DNA of 64,000 nt, taken from contig NZ_AP014583.1 in the NCBI RefSeq assembly GCF_000828715.1, forward strand, positions 1,052,001 to 1,116,000, read 5' to 3'. The DNA comes from Winogradskyella sp. PG-2. GTDB lineage: Bacteria; Bacteroidota; Bacteroidia; Flavobacteriales; Flavobacteriaceae. The notes under the pieces were generated by a model. The model had not been told where the DNA came from. It was given only the letters and a program-made list of their open reading frames with translations, and ran no database searches. The translations under genes and the position numbers were made by a program. Positions 19,061 through 26,351 of the stretch are shown here, piece by piece; positions within the stretch are counted from its first letter, which is position 1, and each line of letters begins with the position of its first letter.

Positions 19061-20133
19061 AACATAGCTAAAATATCGTTTGCTATTGCATTAGGTGAAA
19101 GTTTATTTTCTACTTGATTTAATACACTTTTTCGATAAGTACAAATATCAATGTCTTGAGTTTTTTTTAATGCCTCAATACAAGAGTTTTCATCAGAAGG
19201 TCTATAGAGTAATGCACAATGCCCTCTATTAACCATAAACATGAATGAAGCAATATCCGTAACTATAGGTATACAACCACAAGCCATAGCTTCATGTAAG
19301 GCATAACCACTTCCTTCAGCATGAGAACCAAGAATAAAAAACTCATTTAATCTATAGATTCGTTCAATATCTTGGTGCGCTACTTTTCCTTTAAGAGTCA
19401 ATGCTGTTTTTAATTGCTCATCTTTGTTCATTAACTCTTTTATTGAAGGTAGTAGTTCCTCTGTATGGTATATCATCGTTAGCTTAGCCATAGGTTCTAT
19501 TTGTAAAAACTGGCGAAACGCATTTACTACAGTAATTGGGTCTTTATTTTCATTAAGCCTTCCCACCCATAGAAACGATTTTGGTAATCTGGATATATTA
19601 GGATTATTACTAAAAGTAGTTACTCCTTCCATTACTTCATATATTTTTTTTGAATTAAATATACCTTGGTCAACCCATACTTTAGCATTCTCTTTTCCTG
19701 TAAACAGAAAAGCATCAATATATTTTTCAGTCCATATATAGATAAGTTTTTTGAGACCTTTAGGAGCAGGTGCATATCCATGCGCTTGGACAACTATAAT
19801 TACTTTTTTTGGTAATATATATCTTAAAAAAACAGCATTAAAACAATACCCTAACCCATGAATGAGCACAAAATCTGGTTTAAACTTTTTGATTTTTTGA
19901 TGAAAAAACAAGGCTGGTAATAATTTATAAGATATTATTGTTTTGAAAAAAGTGAAACGAATTTGCCCTTTATCGCTTTTTTTATTGAATGTTGCTCTGT
20001 ATATAGCTTTAGGTTCAATATAGTTAGGTAAAAAATTAAGATATGTCCATGCACTTTGAGCTTTTTTTAGAATTTTTGAAACACTATTTAACTTAAAGTG
20101 AAAATAATTTACATCTACTAAAACCTTGTTCAT
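19030..20133 (-). CDS. Glycosyltransferase family 4, opposite strand
   Basis: A 367-residue GT-B enzyme. The key blocks are DFVLIHGLGYCFN, VVQAHGYAPAPKGLKK, FLWVGRLNENKDP, LTLKGKVAHQDIERIY and AEGSGYALHEAMACGCIPIVTD, which holds the two glutamates of the family 4 active site. It is the only gene of this locus on the minus strand. Its 3' end overlaps the 3' end of the preceding glycosyltransferase gene by 31 bases, so the two transcripts would be complementary there. Confidence 0.87.
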   Translation of the reverse strand: MNKVLVDVNYFHFKLNSVSKILKKAQSAWTYLNFLPNYIEPKAIYRATFNKKSDKGQIRFTFFKTIISYKLLPALFFHQKIKKFKPDFVLIHGLGYCFNAVFLRYILPKKVIIVVQAHGYAPAPKGLKKLIYIWTEKYIDAFLFTGKENAKVWVDQGIFNSKKIYEVMEGVTTFSNNPNISRLPKSFLWVGRLNENKDPITVVNAFRQFLQIEPMAKLTMIYHTEELLPSIKELMNKDEQLKTALTLKGKVAHQDIERIYRLNEFFILGSHAEGSGYALHEAMACGCIPIVTDIASFMFMVNRGHCALLYRPSDENSCIEALKKTQDIDICTYRKSVLNQVENKLSPNAIANDILAMFQDLLEKKQL

Positions 20134-20173
20134 TCTCTTTTAATAGCTTTTTAAAAGCTAAAATTATAAATAA

Positions 20174-20181
20174 TATCTTTG
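20174..20181 (+). promoter_or_regulatory. Candidate -7 promoter box for the sulfotransferase gene
   Basis: TATCTTTG at 20174-20181 matches TAnnTTTG but ends only 4 bases before the ATG at 20186. If it is used, the transcript would be leaderless, or the real start would lie at a later Met. A clear TTTG -33 box at the right spacing is not seen, so this may be coincidence. Confidence 0.35.
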
Positions 20182-20185
20182 GAAG

Positions 20186-20935
20186 ATGAGAAAAAACATA
20201 AAACAACTCCTTTTTTTTCTTTGGAAAAACCTCGTTTCTCACAAAAATCAACACTATGTTTTTTTAATGGCACATGTTCGTAGTGGGAGTTCCTTAGTTA
20301 CACATATACTTTGCACAAATAATGAAATATTAGGGTTTGGAGAATATTCATATAAAATCTTAGATGAAAATGATTTAGTTGCATTCAATTTTGACGTTCG
20401 AAGAAAATCGCGTGCATTTCTCTCAAAGCAAGCTTATATTACTAATCAAATTAATGGTTCCAATTGTTTTCCTGATAAACATCTTCTGAAATTAAAAAGG
20501 TTAAAATTCATCTTTTTAATTAGACGACCACAAGAGGCTATTTCAAGTATGTATCAACTATCAAAACGTTTCAACCAAACCCACTTAACCCCAGAAAAAT
20601 TGGTAGATGAGTATTGCAAACAAGTAAATTACCTTATGAAGTTAAAAGACACTGTTTCTGAAGATCAATATTTTTTTTTAACTTATGAAGCTTTGATAAA
20701 AAATCCCGGAAAGCAACTTAATAGTATAAGTTCTTTTTTAAAATTAAATCAATCTCTATCACCGGAATATAATCTTCAAAAATTCACTCATCATTCTGGC
20801 GATCCCTCAGAACACATATGTTCACGAAAAATAAAAACAACAAAATCCCCGCAAATTAAACTAGATAAGGTATTGCTTGAAAGAGCACAAACTATATATG
20901 AAAAGGCTCTGGTAAGTTTCACAAAAGATAACTGA
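20186..20935 (+). CDS. Sulfotransferase family protein
   Basis: A 249-residue protein with the two PAPS-binding blocks of sulfotransferases: the 5'-phosphosulfate loop near residue 30 (FLMAHVRSGSSLVTHIL) and the 3'-phosphate block near residue 110 (KFIFLIRRPQEAISSMYQLS). A later FFLTYEALIKNPGKQLNSIS matches the usual helix after it. It probably sulfates a sugar of the surface product made by this locus. Sulfated glycans fit a marine life style, which is inference. The gene stands alone, divergent from the minus-strand glycosyltransferase gene. Confidence 0.83.
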   Translation: MRKNIKQLLFFLWKNLVSHKNQHYVFLMAHVRSGSSLVTHILCTNNEILGFGEYSYKILDENDLVAFNFDVRRKSRAFLSKQAYITNQINGSNCFPDKHLLKLKRLKFIFLIRRPQEAISSMYQLSKRFNQTHLTPEKLVDEYCKQVNYLMKLKDTVSEDQYFFLTYEALIKNPGKQLNSISSFLKLNQSLSPEYNLQKFTHHSGDPSEHICSRKIKTTKSPQIKLDKVLLERAQTIYEKALVSFTKDN

Positions 20936-21012
20936 AATTTTATGCCCAAACATTTTATTTATTAAAGCTACTATTAAAAGCTTTTTATAACATATCATTA
21001 ATAATGTAAAGA

Positions 21013-21672
21013 ATGATAAGACGAATACTAAAAAAAATAACACATCCGTTTTTAAAATACGGGACGCAGAAGTATTTTTCAAAACCAAGGCCTTATGCAT
21101 ATGAAGGTATTGAAGTATCAGTGATGCCAAATGTTTTTCCGCCACACTACACCTTAAGCACCAAAATACTATTAGACTATATAAAGCAATTAGATGTAAA
21201 AGATAAAACGTTTTTAGAATTGGGTTGTGGTTCTGGTATTATTTCGTTGTTTGCAGCATCAAAAAAAGCCATCGTATCAGCTTCAGATATTAATCAAACT
21301 GCACTTTCAGCTCTAAAAAATGCTAAAATCAAAAACAACTTAGAATTAGAAATAATCAATTCTAATTTGTTTGATACTATTCAAAACCAAAGTTTCGATT
21401 TTATTATTATTAATCCACCATATTACCCAAAAGCACCAAAAAACATAAAAGAACAAGCTTGGTTTTGTGGAGAACATTTTGAGTATTTTGAAAGCCTATT
21501 TCGACAATTAACTCTACGCCAAGATAAAACAGTACTAATGATTTTATCTCAAGATTGTGATATAGATCATATTAAGGCTATCGCTTCTAAAAACAATCTC
21601 CAATTAGATATAGAATTAGAACGTACTAACCTTGCTGAACGGAATTTTATTTTTAGAATAGATAGAAACTAA
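21013..21672 (+). CDS. Methyltransferase of the small/PrmC-like class
   Basis: A 219-residue protein with motif I FLELGCGSGIISLFAAS (about residues 70-86), SASDINQTALSALKNA, and the NPPYYPK tetrapeptide region at about 135. NPPY is typical of enzymes that methylate an amide or exocyclic amine nitrogen (PrmC, RsmC, TrmN6). It is shorter than PrmC and lacks its N-terminal helical domain. It is the last gene of the glycan/metabolite locus before the cassette array. The substrate is unknown: protein, RNA or a small molecule are all possible. Confidence 0.8.
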   Translation: MIRRILKKITHPFLKYGTQKYFSKPRPYAYEGIEVSVMPNVFPPHYTLSTKILLDYIKQLDVKDKTFLELGCGSGIISLFAASKKAIVSASDINQTALSALKNAKIKNNLELEIINSNLFDTIQNQSFDFIIINPPYYPKAPKNIKEQAWFCGEHFEYFESLFRQLTLRQDKTVLMILSQDCDIDHIKAIASKNNLQLDIELERTNLAERNFIFRIDRN

Positions 21673-21714
21673 AGGTAATTATATCCCGTAAAATTTAAGG
21701 GGTATTCACTACTT

Positions 21715-21747
21715 TAGTAATCATATAACTAGTTGTACAACATTTGA
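21715..21747 (+). repeat. attC-like repeat 1 (right half only)
   Basis: The palindrome GTTGTACAAC at 21732-21741 is preceded by TCATATAA and followed by ATTTGAATG, where the ATG starts the first cassette gene. It shares GTTGTACAACATTTGAA (17 bases) with repeat 2. Only the right-hand half of the longer repeat is present. It marks the left edge of the cassette-like array. Confidence 0.6.
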
Positions 21748-22221
21748 ATGAATATAAAAATACTTCACATAATTATCATTTTTTTGAGCCTAGAATGTTA
21801 TTCTCAACATTCTGAAAAGTTCATAAGTTTGACTTCTAACTTAAAGCCATCAGATTCTATAACTATCGATTTAAAGTTCAGTAATGGAAATCAAAAAGAA
21901 ATTGGAAAAATCTATGAGTATGAATTTGGCGATTATGTCTATTCATATTATTATGGAAAACGCATAGAATATTATAGAGATGGATCTGTTGCTTATGAAT
22001 ATGTATACAACGACTATGGTATTTTACTTTCCTGTAAATGGTTTGATGGCCACGATAATTTGTGGCGAGAATCTCAAACATTAAAAATCGATTCTGACGC
22101 AAAAAACTCGAAAGAGTTTCTTGAAAGAGAAAAACATATAACTATAACTGCTAATGAGAAAATCTACAGATATGATAATGATGAATGCGAATACTATGTA
22201 AAAAAAGAAAACTTGTTTTAG
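21748..22221 (+). CDS. Small secreted protein with MORN-like strands, first cassette
   Basis: A 157-residue protein with a signal peptide at residues 1-19 (FLSLECYSQ). The mature part has Tyr/Gly-rich hairpins (YVYSYYYGKRIEYYRDGSVAYEYVYNDYG) like the toxin_YwqK/MORN family, in which each strand pair has a GxxxxY core. It begins 6 bases after repeat 1 and its stop is 11 bases before repeat 2, so the gene fills its cassette almost completely. The role is unknown. Confidence 0.72.
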   Translation: MNIKILHIIIIFLSLECYSQHSEKFISLTSNLKPSDSITIDLKFSNGNQKEIGKIYEYEFGDYVYSYYYGKRIEYYRDGSVAYEYVYNDYGILLSCKWFDGHDNLWRESQTLKIDSDAKNSKEFLEREKHITITANEKIYRYDNDECEYYVKKENLF

Positions 22222-22249
22222 AGCATATAAACGTTGTACAACATTTGAA
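22222..22249 (+). repeat. attC-like repeat 2 (right half only)
   Basis: GTTGTACAAC at 22233-22242 is preceded by GCATATAAAC and followed by ATTTGAAATG. It matches repeat 1 over GTTGTACAACATTTGAA. It sits between the stop of one cassette gene and the ATG of the next, with no long left arm. Confidence 0.6.
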
Positions 22250-22681
22250 ATGACCCGTAACGAATTCAAAAAACATATAGAAAAGACTCTTTCTGAAATA
22301 AAACTTTACGCTGAATTGCATTTGGAAAAGGAATTACCAGACGATTTTGAGTTTGAATGGCAGTGATATACAAAATTAAAGACAATTGGAAAAAGCAATG
22401 TGATTGAATTAATTGCTGAAAAAGTTTATTTGAGCGAAAACAGAATTTATCCTTGTGTAGATTTGGTTGTCGAAAAAATAACTGATGAAAATCGGATTTC
22501 AATGCGTGGACTAAGGGCTGGTTATGAACCTAAAGAATTTGGAAAAGGTTGGAGTAATCGACCTGGACCATTTATTTATGCTATTGGAAGTGAAATGCCA
22601 ATAAACAAAGTGAAATGTAGTTCCAAAGAGTTTATGAATATGCTATATGAAAAAGGACTATTGCATTATAAAACTAAATAA
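22250..22681 (+). pseudogene. Small cytosolic protein gene broken by an in-frame TGA, second cassette
   Basis: From ATG 22250 the frame gives 38 residues (MTRNEFKKHIEKTL to DDFEFEWQ), then TGA at 22364-22366. It continues without another stop to TAA at 22679-22681 (ending MLYEKGLLHYKTK). The full length would be 143 residues. The distal part could restart at GTG 22400. The two parts read as one protein with no frame change, which argues for a single nonsense mutation (TGG, TGT or CGA are one step away). There is no signal peptide. The family is not recognised; AGYEPKEFGKGWSNRPGPF is its most distinctive block. Confidence 0.72.
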
Positions 22682-22684
22682 AAA

Positions 22685-22813
22685 CGTTGTACAACAATGT
22701 GTATAATTCATTGCTAGTTAGAGCCTACTTACGAAAATTCCGCTGGAATTTTCTATCTGTGATTATTTACTAACTTTAGTGCTTAAACACGCAACGAAAT
22801 CATACACTAAACC
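22685..22813 (+). repeat. attC-like repeat 3, long form
   Basis: It starts CGTTGTACAAC (22685-22695) and runs into AATGTGTATAATTCATTGCT. The right arm, GCAACGAAATCATACACTAAAC, ends near 22812. GTGTATAATT and AATCATACAC pair across the site. A perfect central hairpin has 9-base arms, GAAAATTCC at 22733-22741 and GGAATTTTC at 22745-22753, with loop GCT. The expected right end (CGTTG) is replaced by CCGATGG, exactly where the structured element at 22814 begins. Confidence 0.68.
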
Positions 22814-23230
22814 GATGGAATACATTCAGCGAAAAGCTGACCAAAATGGTTCCACAACTGCGTTGTTCCCAACCTTTCGGTTCATGTATTCCATCTACCT
22901 GCTAAACCAAATTGGGCTTGCCCATAATTATTAATGACAGCTTTTACTGCCCATCGAGGGAAAACGTAAGCCATCGGCAGTGCTAAAAGCAATTTAGCAC
23001 ATAAAAATTCTATTGTTTTAAATCTGAATTCATGAATGCTTCGCATTTGGTACGACCCATCGAACTCTCGATCCAATAAAGTGGCTCACTCAGCAATTTT
23101 TTTAAAAATAAAAATTCACTAAGCAAGACGGCGAATAAACTCTAGTCTCGCGTGGCCGCGCGAAACTAGAGCTCATTATCTTCCACTTTTTGTATCTTCG
23201 TTCTCAAGGCCGAACTGCGTTTAGCAGGTG
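22814..23230. other. Hairpin-dense gene-free element, possible non-autonomous mobile element or structured RNA
   Basis: This is about 417 bases with no credible gene. It holds a perfect 11-bp pair GATGGAATACA (22814-22824)/TGTATTCCATC (22885-22895), and an outer 11-bp pair ACCTGCTAAAC (22897-22907)/GTTTAGCAGGT (23219-23229). Internal stems include TGGGC/GCCCA, GTGCTAAA/TTTAGCAC and AATGC/GCATT. A 32-base near-perfect palindrome at 23140-23171 (arms starting CTCTAGT, ending ACTAGAG) is GC-rich and unlike its surroundings. GTTGACAATAA follows at 23231 and could be the displaced right end of repeat 3, which suggests insertion into that repeat. Confidence 0.6.
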
Positions 23231-23261
23231 GTTGACAATAATATAAACGAACCCTATAAAA

Positions 23262-23720
23262 TTGAGAAAATATCTGAAATTTTTGGTTTTAATTACAATC
23301 TTGACAAGTTACAGTTGCGCGTATGAATCACAAAATAGAGAAAAACTCGAATCATCTTTTGAGGATAACTTTGGATTTAAACCACCTGAATCTGTAAAAA
23401 AAATTAAGCTTAAAAATCGAGGATATTTTGATTTTCAAGTTCATTATATGTCGTTCACATATGACTCAAATGTTTTGGAAAAAATTATTGCTCACGACCA
23501 ACCTCTGAATATTGCCAAAAGTAACAATGTGAAATTTGGAAATATAATAGAGGATTTGGAAAAAGACGCGAGCCCACCAAGTTGGTTAGATTTACCAAAT
23601 AAAAATGTTGACCGAATTTATTATAAAAATGATTTTTTAGACCATACTTTTAGTGAATATTATTTGTGGACTAATAAAGAAACTGAAATGACTTATTTGT
23701 ATGTTCATTTCTTTGATTGA
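23262..23720 (+). CDS. Small lipoprotein-like protein, third cassette
   Basis: A 152-residue protein from TTG 23262; no ATG or GTG precedes the hydrophobic leader in frame. The leader ILTSYSC (Cys at about residue 19) looks like a lipobox, although Tyr and Ser before the Cys are not ideal. The mature part contains ESSFEDNFGFKPPESVKKIK and ends EMTYLYVHFFD. The family is not recognised. The gene is followed within 20 bases by repeat 4. Confidence 0.68.
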   Translation: MRKYLKFLVLITILTSYSCAYESQNREKLESSFEDNFGFKPPESVKKIKLKNRGYFDFQVHYMSFTYDSNVLEKIIAHDQPLNIAKSNNVKFGNIIEDLEKDASPPSWLDLPNKNVDRIYYKNDFLDHTFSEYYLWTNKETEMTYLYVHFFD

Positions 23721-23736
23721 AAATGAAAATACTATT

Positions 23737-23871
23737 GCCAACAACGTGTATAATTAATTGCTTGGTTCTAGCCTACTCGGAAAATCCTTCGGATTTCTTT
23801 ATGGTTCGTTCCATTTTTATTAAGTTAGTTGATTAATCTCGTAACTATCCTTACACCAAACGTTGCAAACA
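23737..23871 (+). repeat. attC-like repeat 4, long form
   Basis: The left arm is GCCAACAACGTGTATAATTA (from 23737) and continues ATTGCT. The right arm includes CCTTACACCAAACGTTGC, with GTTG at 23862-23865. The centre has an imperfect hairpin, AAAATCC/GGATTT, around TTC. The arms pair as CAACGTG-TA/TA-CACCAAACGTTG with extra unpaired bases on the right side, as in integron attC sites. It ends 16 bases before the ATG of the next gene. Confidence 0.68.
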
Positions 23872-23886
23872 GTATAAACTAACAGA

Positions 23887-24660
23887 ATGCAAAGAAAAAT
23901 AATCACACTTTTACTTTTAGCAATATTCACGAATTTTGGATATGCCCAATCGGAAAAAATTAATATAAAAACAGATCATTTGACAGAGGTAAATTATCTG
24001 AAAATGGATGATTTTTATTTAACTCATTATTTATATATCGACCTATTTTTAAGAGAAAATCTGTTTCCAGAAGCTAACTCGGAGGATGTCTCGTCAATTA
24101 TCAACGCTCTTAAAAAATATGCTTCAGAAGAAAACAACTTAGATATTGAAATTGAAAAATCTGGAAATAGAAATTACTTAATCCGATTTGCAATTTTAAA
24201 GAAAGATGACGGAACTGAACTTTTAATTGCTTTTACAAATTGGAGTGTAAAGAAAAAGAAATTTGAAAAAGAAATTAAGATAGAAAATGATTCCTACACA
24301 AGATGGTATTTTCTAAATGGAAACAAAATGACTTACAGAAAAGATATGTCCAATGAAAATGATTATTCAAATATGAATAAATCTGACTTGGCTAATGCTT
24401 ATCTCTTCGATGAATTAACAGATAACGATTCCGAGATTAAAAAAACAATAAAGGAATATCCAGAGCAAAGCAAGTTAAGTATTTCTGATGAAATAATGGC
24501 AAATTTAATTCTGTTGAAATACCAAATTTTTCAAAAAGAGAAGAACAATGTGAAGAAGCAATCTGAATATTTAACTGATTTATTTGAAAAAAATAAGTCT
24601 AAATCTAATTTGAGAGGTTTACAAGCAGCTTTTAATGCTACAAAATTTCAAATAGATTAG
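23887..24660 (+). CDS. Secreted protein of unknown function, fourth cassette
   Basis: A 257-residue protein with a signal peptide at residues 1-20 (IFTNFGYAQ). The mature part is highly charged, with blocks NALKKYASEENNLDIEIEKSGNRN, ETELLIAFTNWSVKKKKFEKE and a helical C-terminus (ILLKYQIFQKEKNNVKKQSEYLTDLFEKN). No catalytic motif is visible and I do not recognise the family. The gene occupies its own unit between repeats 4 and 5, in the same direction as the other cassette genes. Confidence 0.72.
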   Translation: MQRKIITLLLLAIFTNFGYAQSEKINIKTDHLTEVNYLKMDDFYLTHYLYIDLFLRENLFPEANSEDVSSIINALKKYASEENNLDIEIEKSGNRNYLIRFAILKKDDGTELLIAFTNWSVKKKKFEKEIKIENDSYTRWYFLNGNKMTYRKDMSNENDYSNMNKSDLANAYLFDELTDNDSEIKKTIKEYPEQSKLSISDEIMANLILLKYQIFQKEKNNVKKQSEYLTDLFEKNKSKSNLRGLQAAFNATKFQID

Positions 24661-24674
24661 CGAAATAAATACTG

Positions 24675-24808
24675 GATACAAGAACTTGTATAGCTCATTG
24701 CTATTGCTAGCTAAGAGCAGGATTCTTTTCTTACAATTTACTATATTGTATTGTGGAATATATATCGCGTAATTGACCACAACTAACCATACACAAACAC
24801 GTTGTGCA
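24675..24808 (+). repeat. attC-like repeat 5, long form
   Basis: The left arm is ATACAAGAACTTGTATAGCT with CATTGCT after it. The right arm is CCATACACAAACACGTTGTGC, ending at 24807. The ends pair as ACAA..TTGTAT with ATACACAAACACGTTGT. The right terminus GTTGTGC is the complement of the GCACAAC that opens repeat 6, the same relation that links GTTGTAC and GTACAAC in repeats 1-3. The site ends 20 bases before the ATG of the next gene. Confidence 0.66.
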
Positions 24809-24828
24809 TAATATTCGAAATCACTAGA

Positions 24829-25539
24829 ATGAAGAAAATAACGACCCTAATTTTAACTTTAATAAGTCTGACAAGTTTTGCTCAAAGTATAGAAACGATT
24901 ACTGAAAAAATATCGGATAAAATCTGTAAATATATGAGTGACGAACTAAAAGAATACTCAGAAATAAAACCTGAATTCAACAGATGTTATGACAAGGAAT
25001 TTAATTTTATCTTTAACATTGTTGACTCAAATGAACATAAAATTTTAGTCCAAAATGGAGCTTTAGAAAAAGTAAAGAACCGAATCATACCAACATTAAA
25101 TGAAAAATGCGAAAAAATTAGAAAACTAATTAAAACTGATTTAGAAAATTCGACTGAATCAGGAACTAAAAATCCTTGTCCTACTAATTTTGACAGTAAA
25201 GACTTAAGAAAAATCAAAAAACGAAATGGAGAAATCGTTGCGTTTAATGGACTAGTAACAAAGGTACATACTGCGCATAACGATAAACCTTACTACCAAG
25301 TTAAACTGGAAGGAGGAAAAGCAATATGGATTGCCTCACTTGTAAAAAGTGGATTTGAAAAAGAAGGGAAAATATTAAGATTATTGGGTTATGTTTCAGA
25401 AGTTGGAAATGATGAAATAGCGAAAGAATATAACGATTCGGATTATCATATTCTTGCATTTTGCATAATTGAAATGGATACTAAACAAATGTCAATGCTT
25501 CCAGGTCCAGAACTTCAAATAAAAGAATGGATGAATTGA
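24829..25539 (+). CDS. Secreted protein with possible OB-fold C-terminal domain, fifth cassette
   Basis: I chose ATG 24829 rather than the upstream GTG 24802, because the upstream codons lie inside repeat 5 and the signal peptide MKKITTLILTLISLTSFAQ begins exactly at 24829. The protein is 236 residues. Residues about 25-130 are helical with Cys residues (EFNRCYDKEFNFIFNIVDSN, LNEKCEKIRKLI). Residues 140-225 read as strands of an OB-like barrel (RNGEIVAFNGLVTKVHTAH, PYYQVKLEGGKAIWIASL, KILRLLGYVSEVGNDE). The role is unknown, and the OB call is by pattern only. Confidence 0.72.
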   Translation: MKKITTLILTLISLTSFAQSIETITEKISDKICKYMSDELKEYSEIKPEFNRCYDKEFNFIFNIVDSNEHKILVQNGALEKVKNRIIPTLNEKCEKIRKLIKTDLENSTESGTKNPCPTNFDSKDLRKIKKRNGEIVAFNGLVTKVHTAHNDKPYYQVKLEGGKAIWIASLVKSGFEKEGKILRLLGYVSEVGNDEIAKEYNDSDYHILAFCIIEMDTKQMSMLPGPELQIKEWMN

Positions 25540-25571
25540 ACAATTCCAAAAGGAGAAAAATAAAAATACTA

Positions 25572-25664
25572 TGCACAACAAGGTACATGATTAATTACTT
25601 CTCTCTTCATCGGAAAAATTCTAACCAAATTCCCATAGCTAATCATATACAAACACATTGTAAA
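25572..25664 (+). repeat. attC-like repeat 6, right end of the array
   Basis: The left arm is GCACAACAAGGTACATGATT (from 25573), followed by AATTACT. The right arm, AGCTAATCATATACAAACAC, is followed by ATTGTA, ending near 25662. GTACATGATTAAT and AGCTAATCATATAC pair well. The right end has ATTGT in place of GTTGT. It is the last copy before the ribosomal operon. About 130 bases of ordinary intergenic DNA follow it before the rplM promoter. Confidence 0.66.
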
Positions 25665-25796
25665 ATCTCTCAAGATATTTTCCTTTAGACCATTAAGGAT
25701 TTTTTGCTATTTAATCACATTTAACCTTAATATTTTCTACAAAAACAGCGATTCCTAACAATACTGATTTTCAGCACAAAAAAACATCATACTAGG

Positions 25797-25827
25797 TTTG
25801 GTAATCCAATAGTTTATCGTAAATTTG
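25797..25827 (+). promoter_or_regulatory. rplM promoter, Bacteroidota type
   Basis: The -33 box TTTG at 25797-25800 and the -7 box TAAATTTG at 25820-25827 are separated by exactly 19 bases, an ideal match to the Bacteroidota sigma-ABfr promoter. The boxes lie 68 bases before the GTG of rplM. It is likely the main promoter of rplM-rpsI. Confidence 0.82.
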
Positions 25828-25895
25828 CAAACTCTTTTTTAGAGAAGAATGTTTAATCTATTGCGCTTTAAAGTGCAATTACAAATCAAATTAGT

Positions 25896-26351
25896 GTGGA
25901 TACATTAAGCTACAAAACAGTTTCGGCTAACAAAGCTACCGTGAATAAGGAGTGGGTTTTAGTTGATGCTGAAGGACAAACTTTAGGTCGCTTAGCTTCA
26001 AGAGTAGCAATACTTTTAAGAGGTAAGCACAAACCTAATTTTACGCCACACGTTGATTGCGGTGATAACGTTATTGTTGTTAATGCAGAAAAAATCAACT
26101 TAACTGGAAATAAGTGGACAGATAAAAGTTATATCCGTCATACAGGTTATCCAGGTGGTCAAAGAAGCCTGACTGCTACTGAAATGTTTGAGAAAGACCC
26201 AACCAGATTAGTAGAAAAGTCAGTTAAAGGAATGTTACCTAAAAATAAATTAGGTGCAACTCTTTTTAGAAATTTAACAGTTGTTGCAGGTACTGCTCAT
26301 GCTCACGAAGCTCAGAAGCCTAAAACAATAACATTAAAAGAAATTAACTAA
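25896..26351 (+). CDS. rplM: 50S ribosomal protein L13
   Basis: A 151-residue protein of normal length. The key blocks are WVLVDAEGQTLGRLASRVAILLRGKHKPNFTPHVDCGDNV (residues about 20-59), TGNKWTDKSYIRHTGYPGG and VKGMLPKNKLG, all diagnostic of L13. GTG 25896 gives the usual flavobacterial start MDTLSYKTV. The stop overlaps the start of rpsI by one base (TAATG). L13 is an early assembly protein of the large subunit. Confidence 0.98.
   Translation: MDTLSYKTVSANKATVNKEWVLVDAEGQTLGRLASRVAILLRGKHKPNFTPHVDCGDNVIVVNAEKINLTGNKWTDKSYIRHTGYPGGQRSLTATEMFEKDPTRLVEKSVKGMLPKNKLGATLFRNLTVVAGTAHAHEAQKPKTITLKEIN

Noticed and set aside
22364..22366. TGA as a selenocysteine codon
   Set aside because: The residue is not in a redox motif and no SECIS-like hairpin directly after it is seen. 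A nonsense mutation is simpler.
22882..23076. 64-residue minus-strand frame (MDREFDGSYQMRSIHEF...)
   Set aside because: It lies inside the hairpin-dense element and is made from its inverted repeats. It has no domain, signal or start context.
24802..24828. Longer start (GTG) for the fifth cassette gene
   Set aside because: It falls inside the attC-like repeat; the signal peptide begins at ATG 24829.
21715..25664. CRISPR array
   Set aside because: The repeats are palindromes of different lengths with genes between them, not short identical repeats with equal spacers, and no cas genes are nearby.
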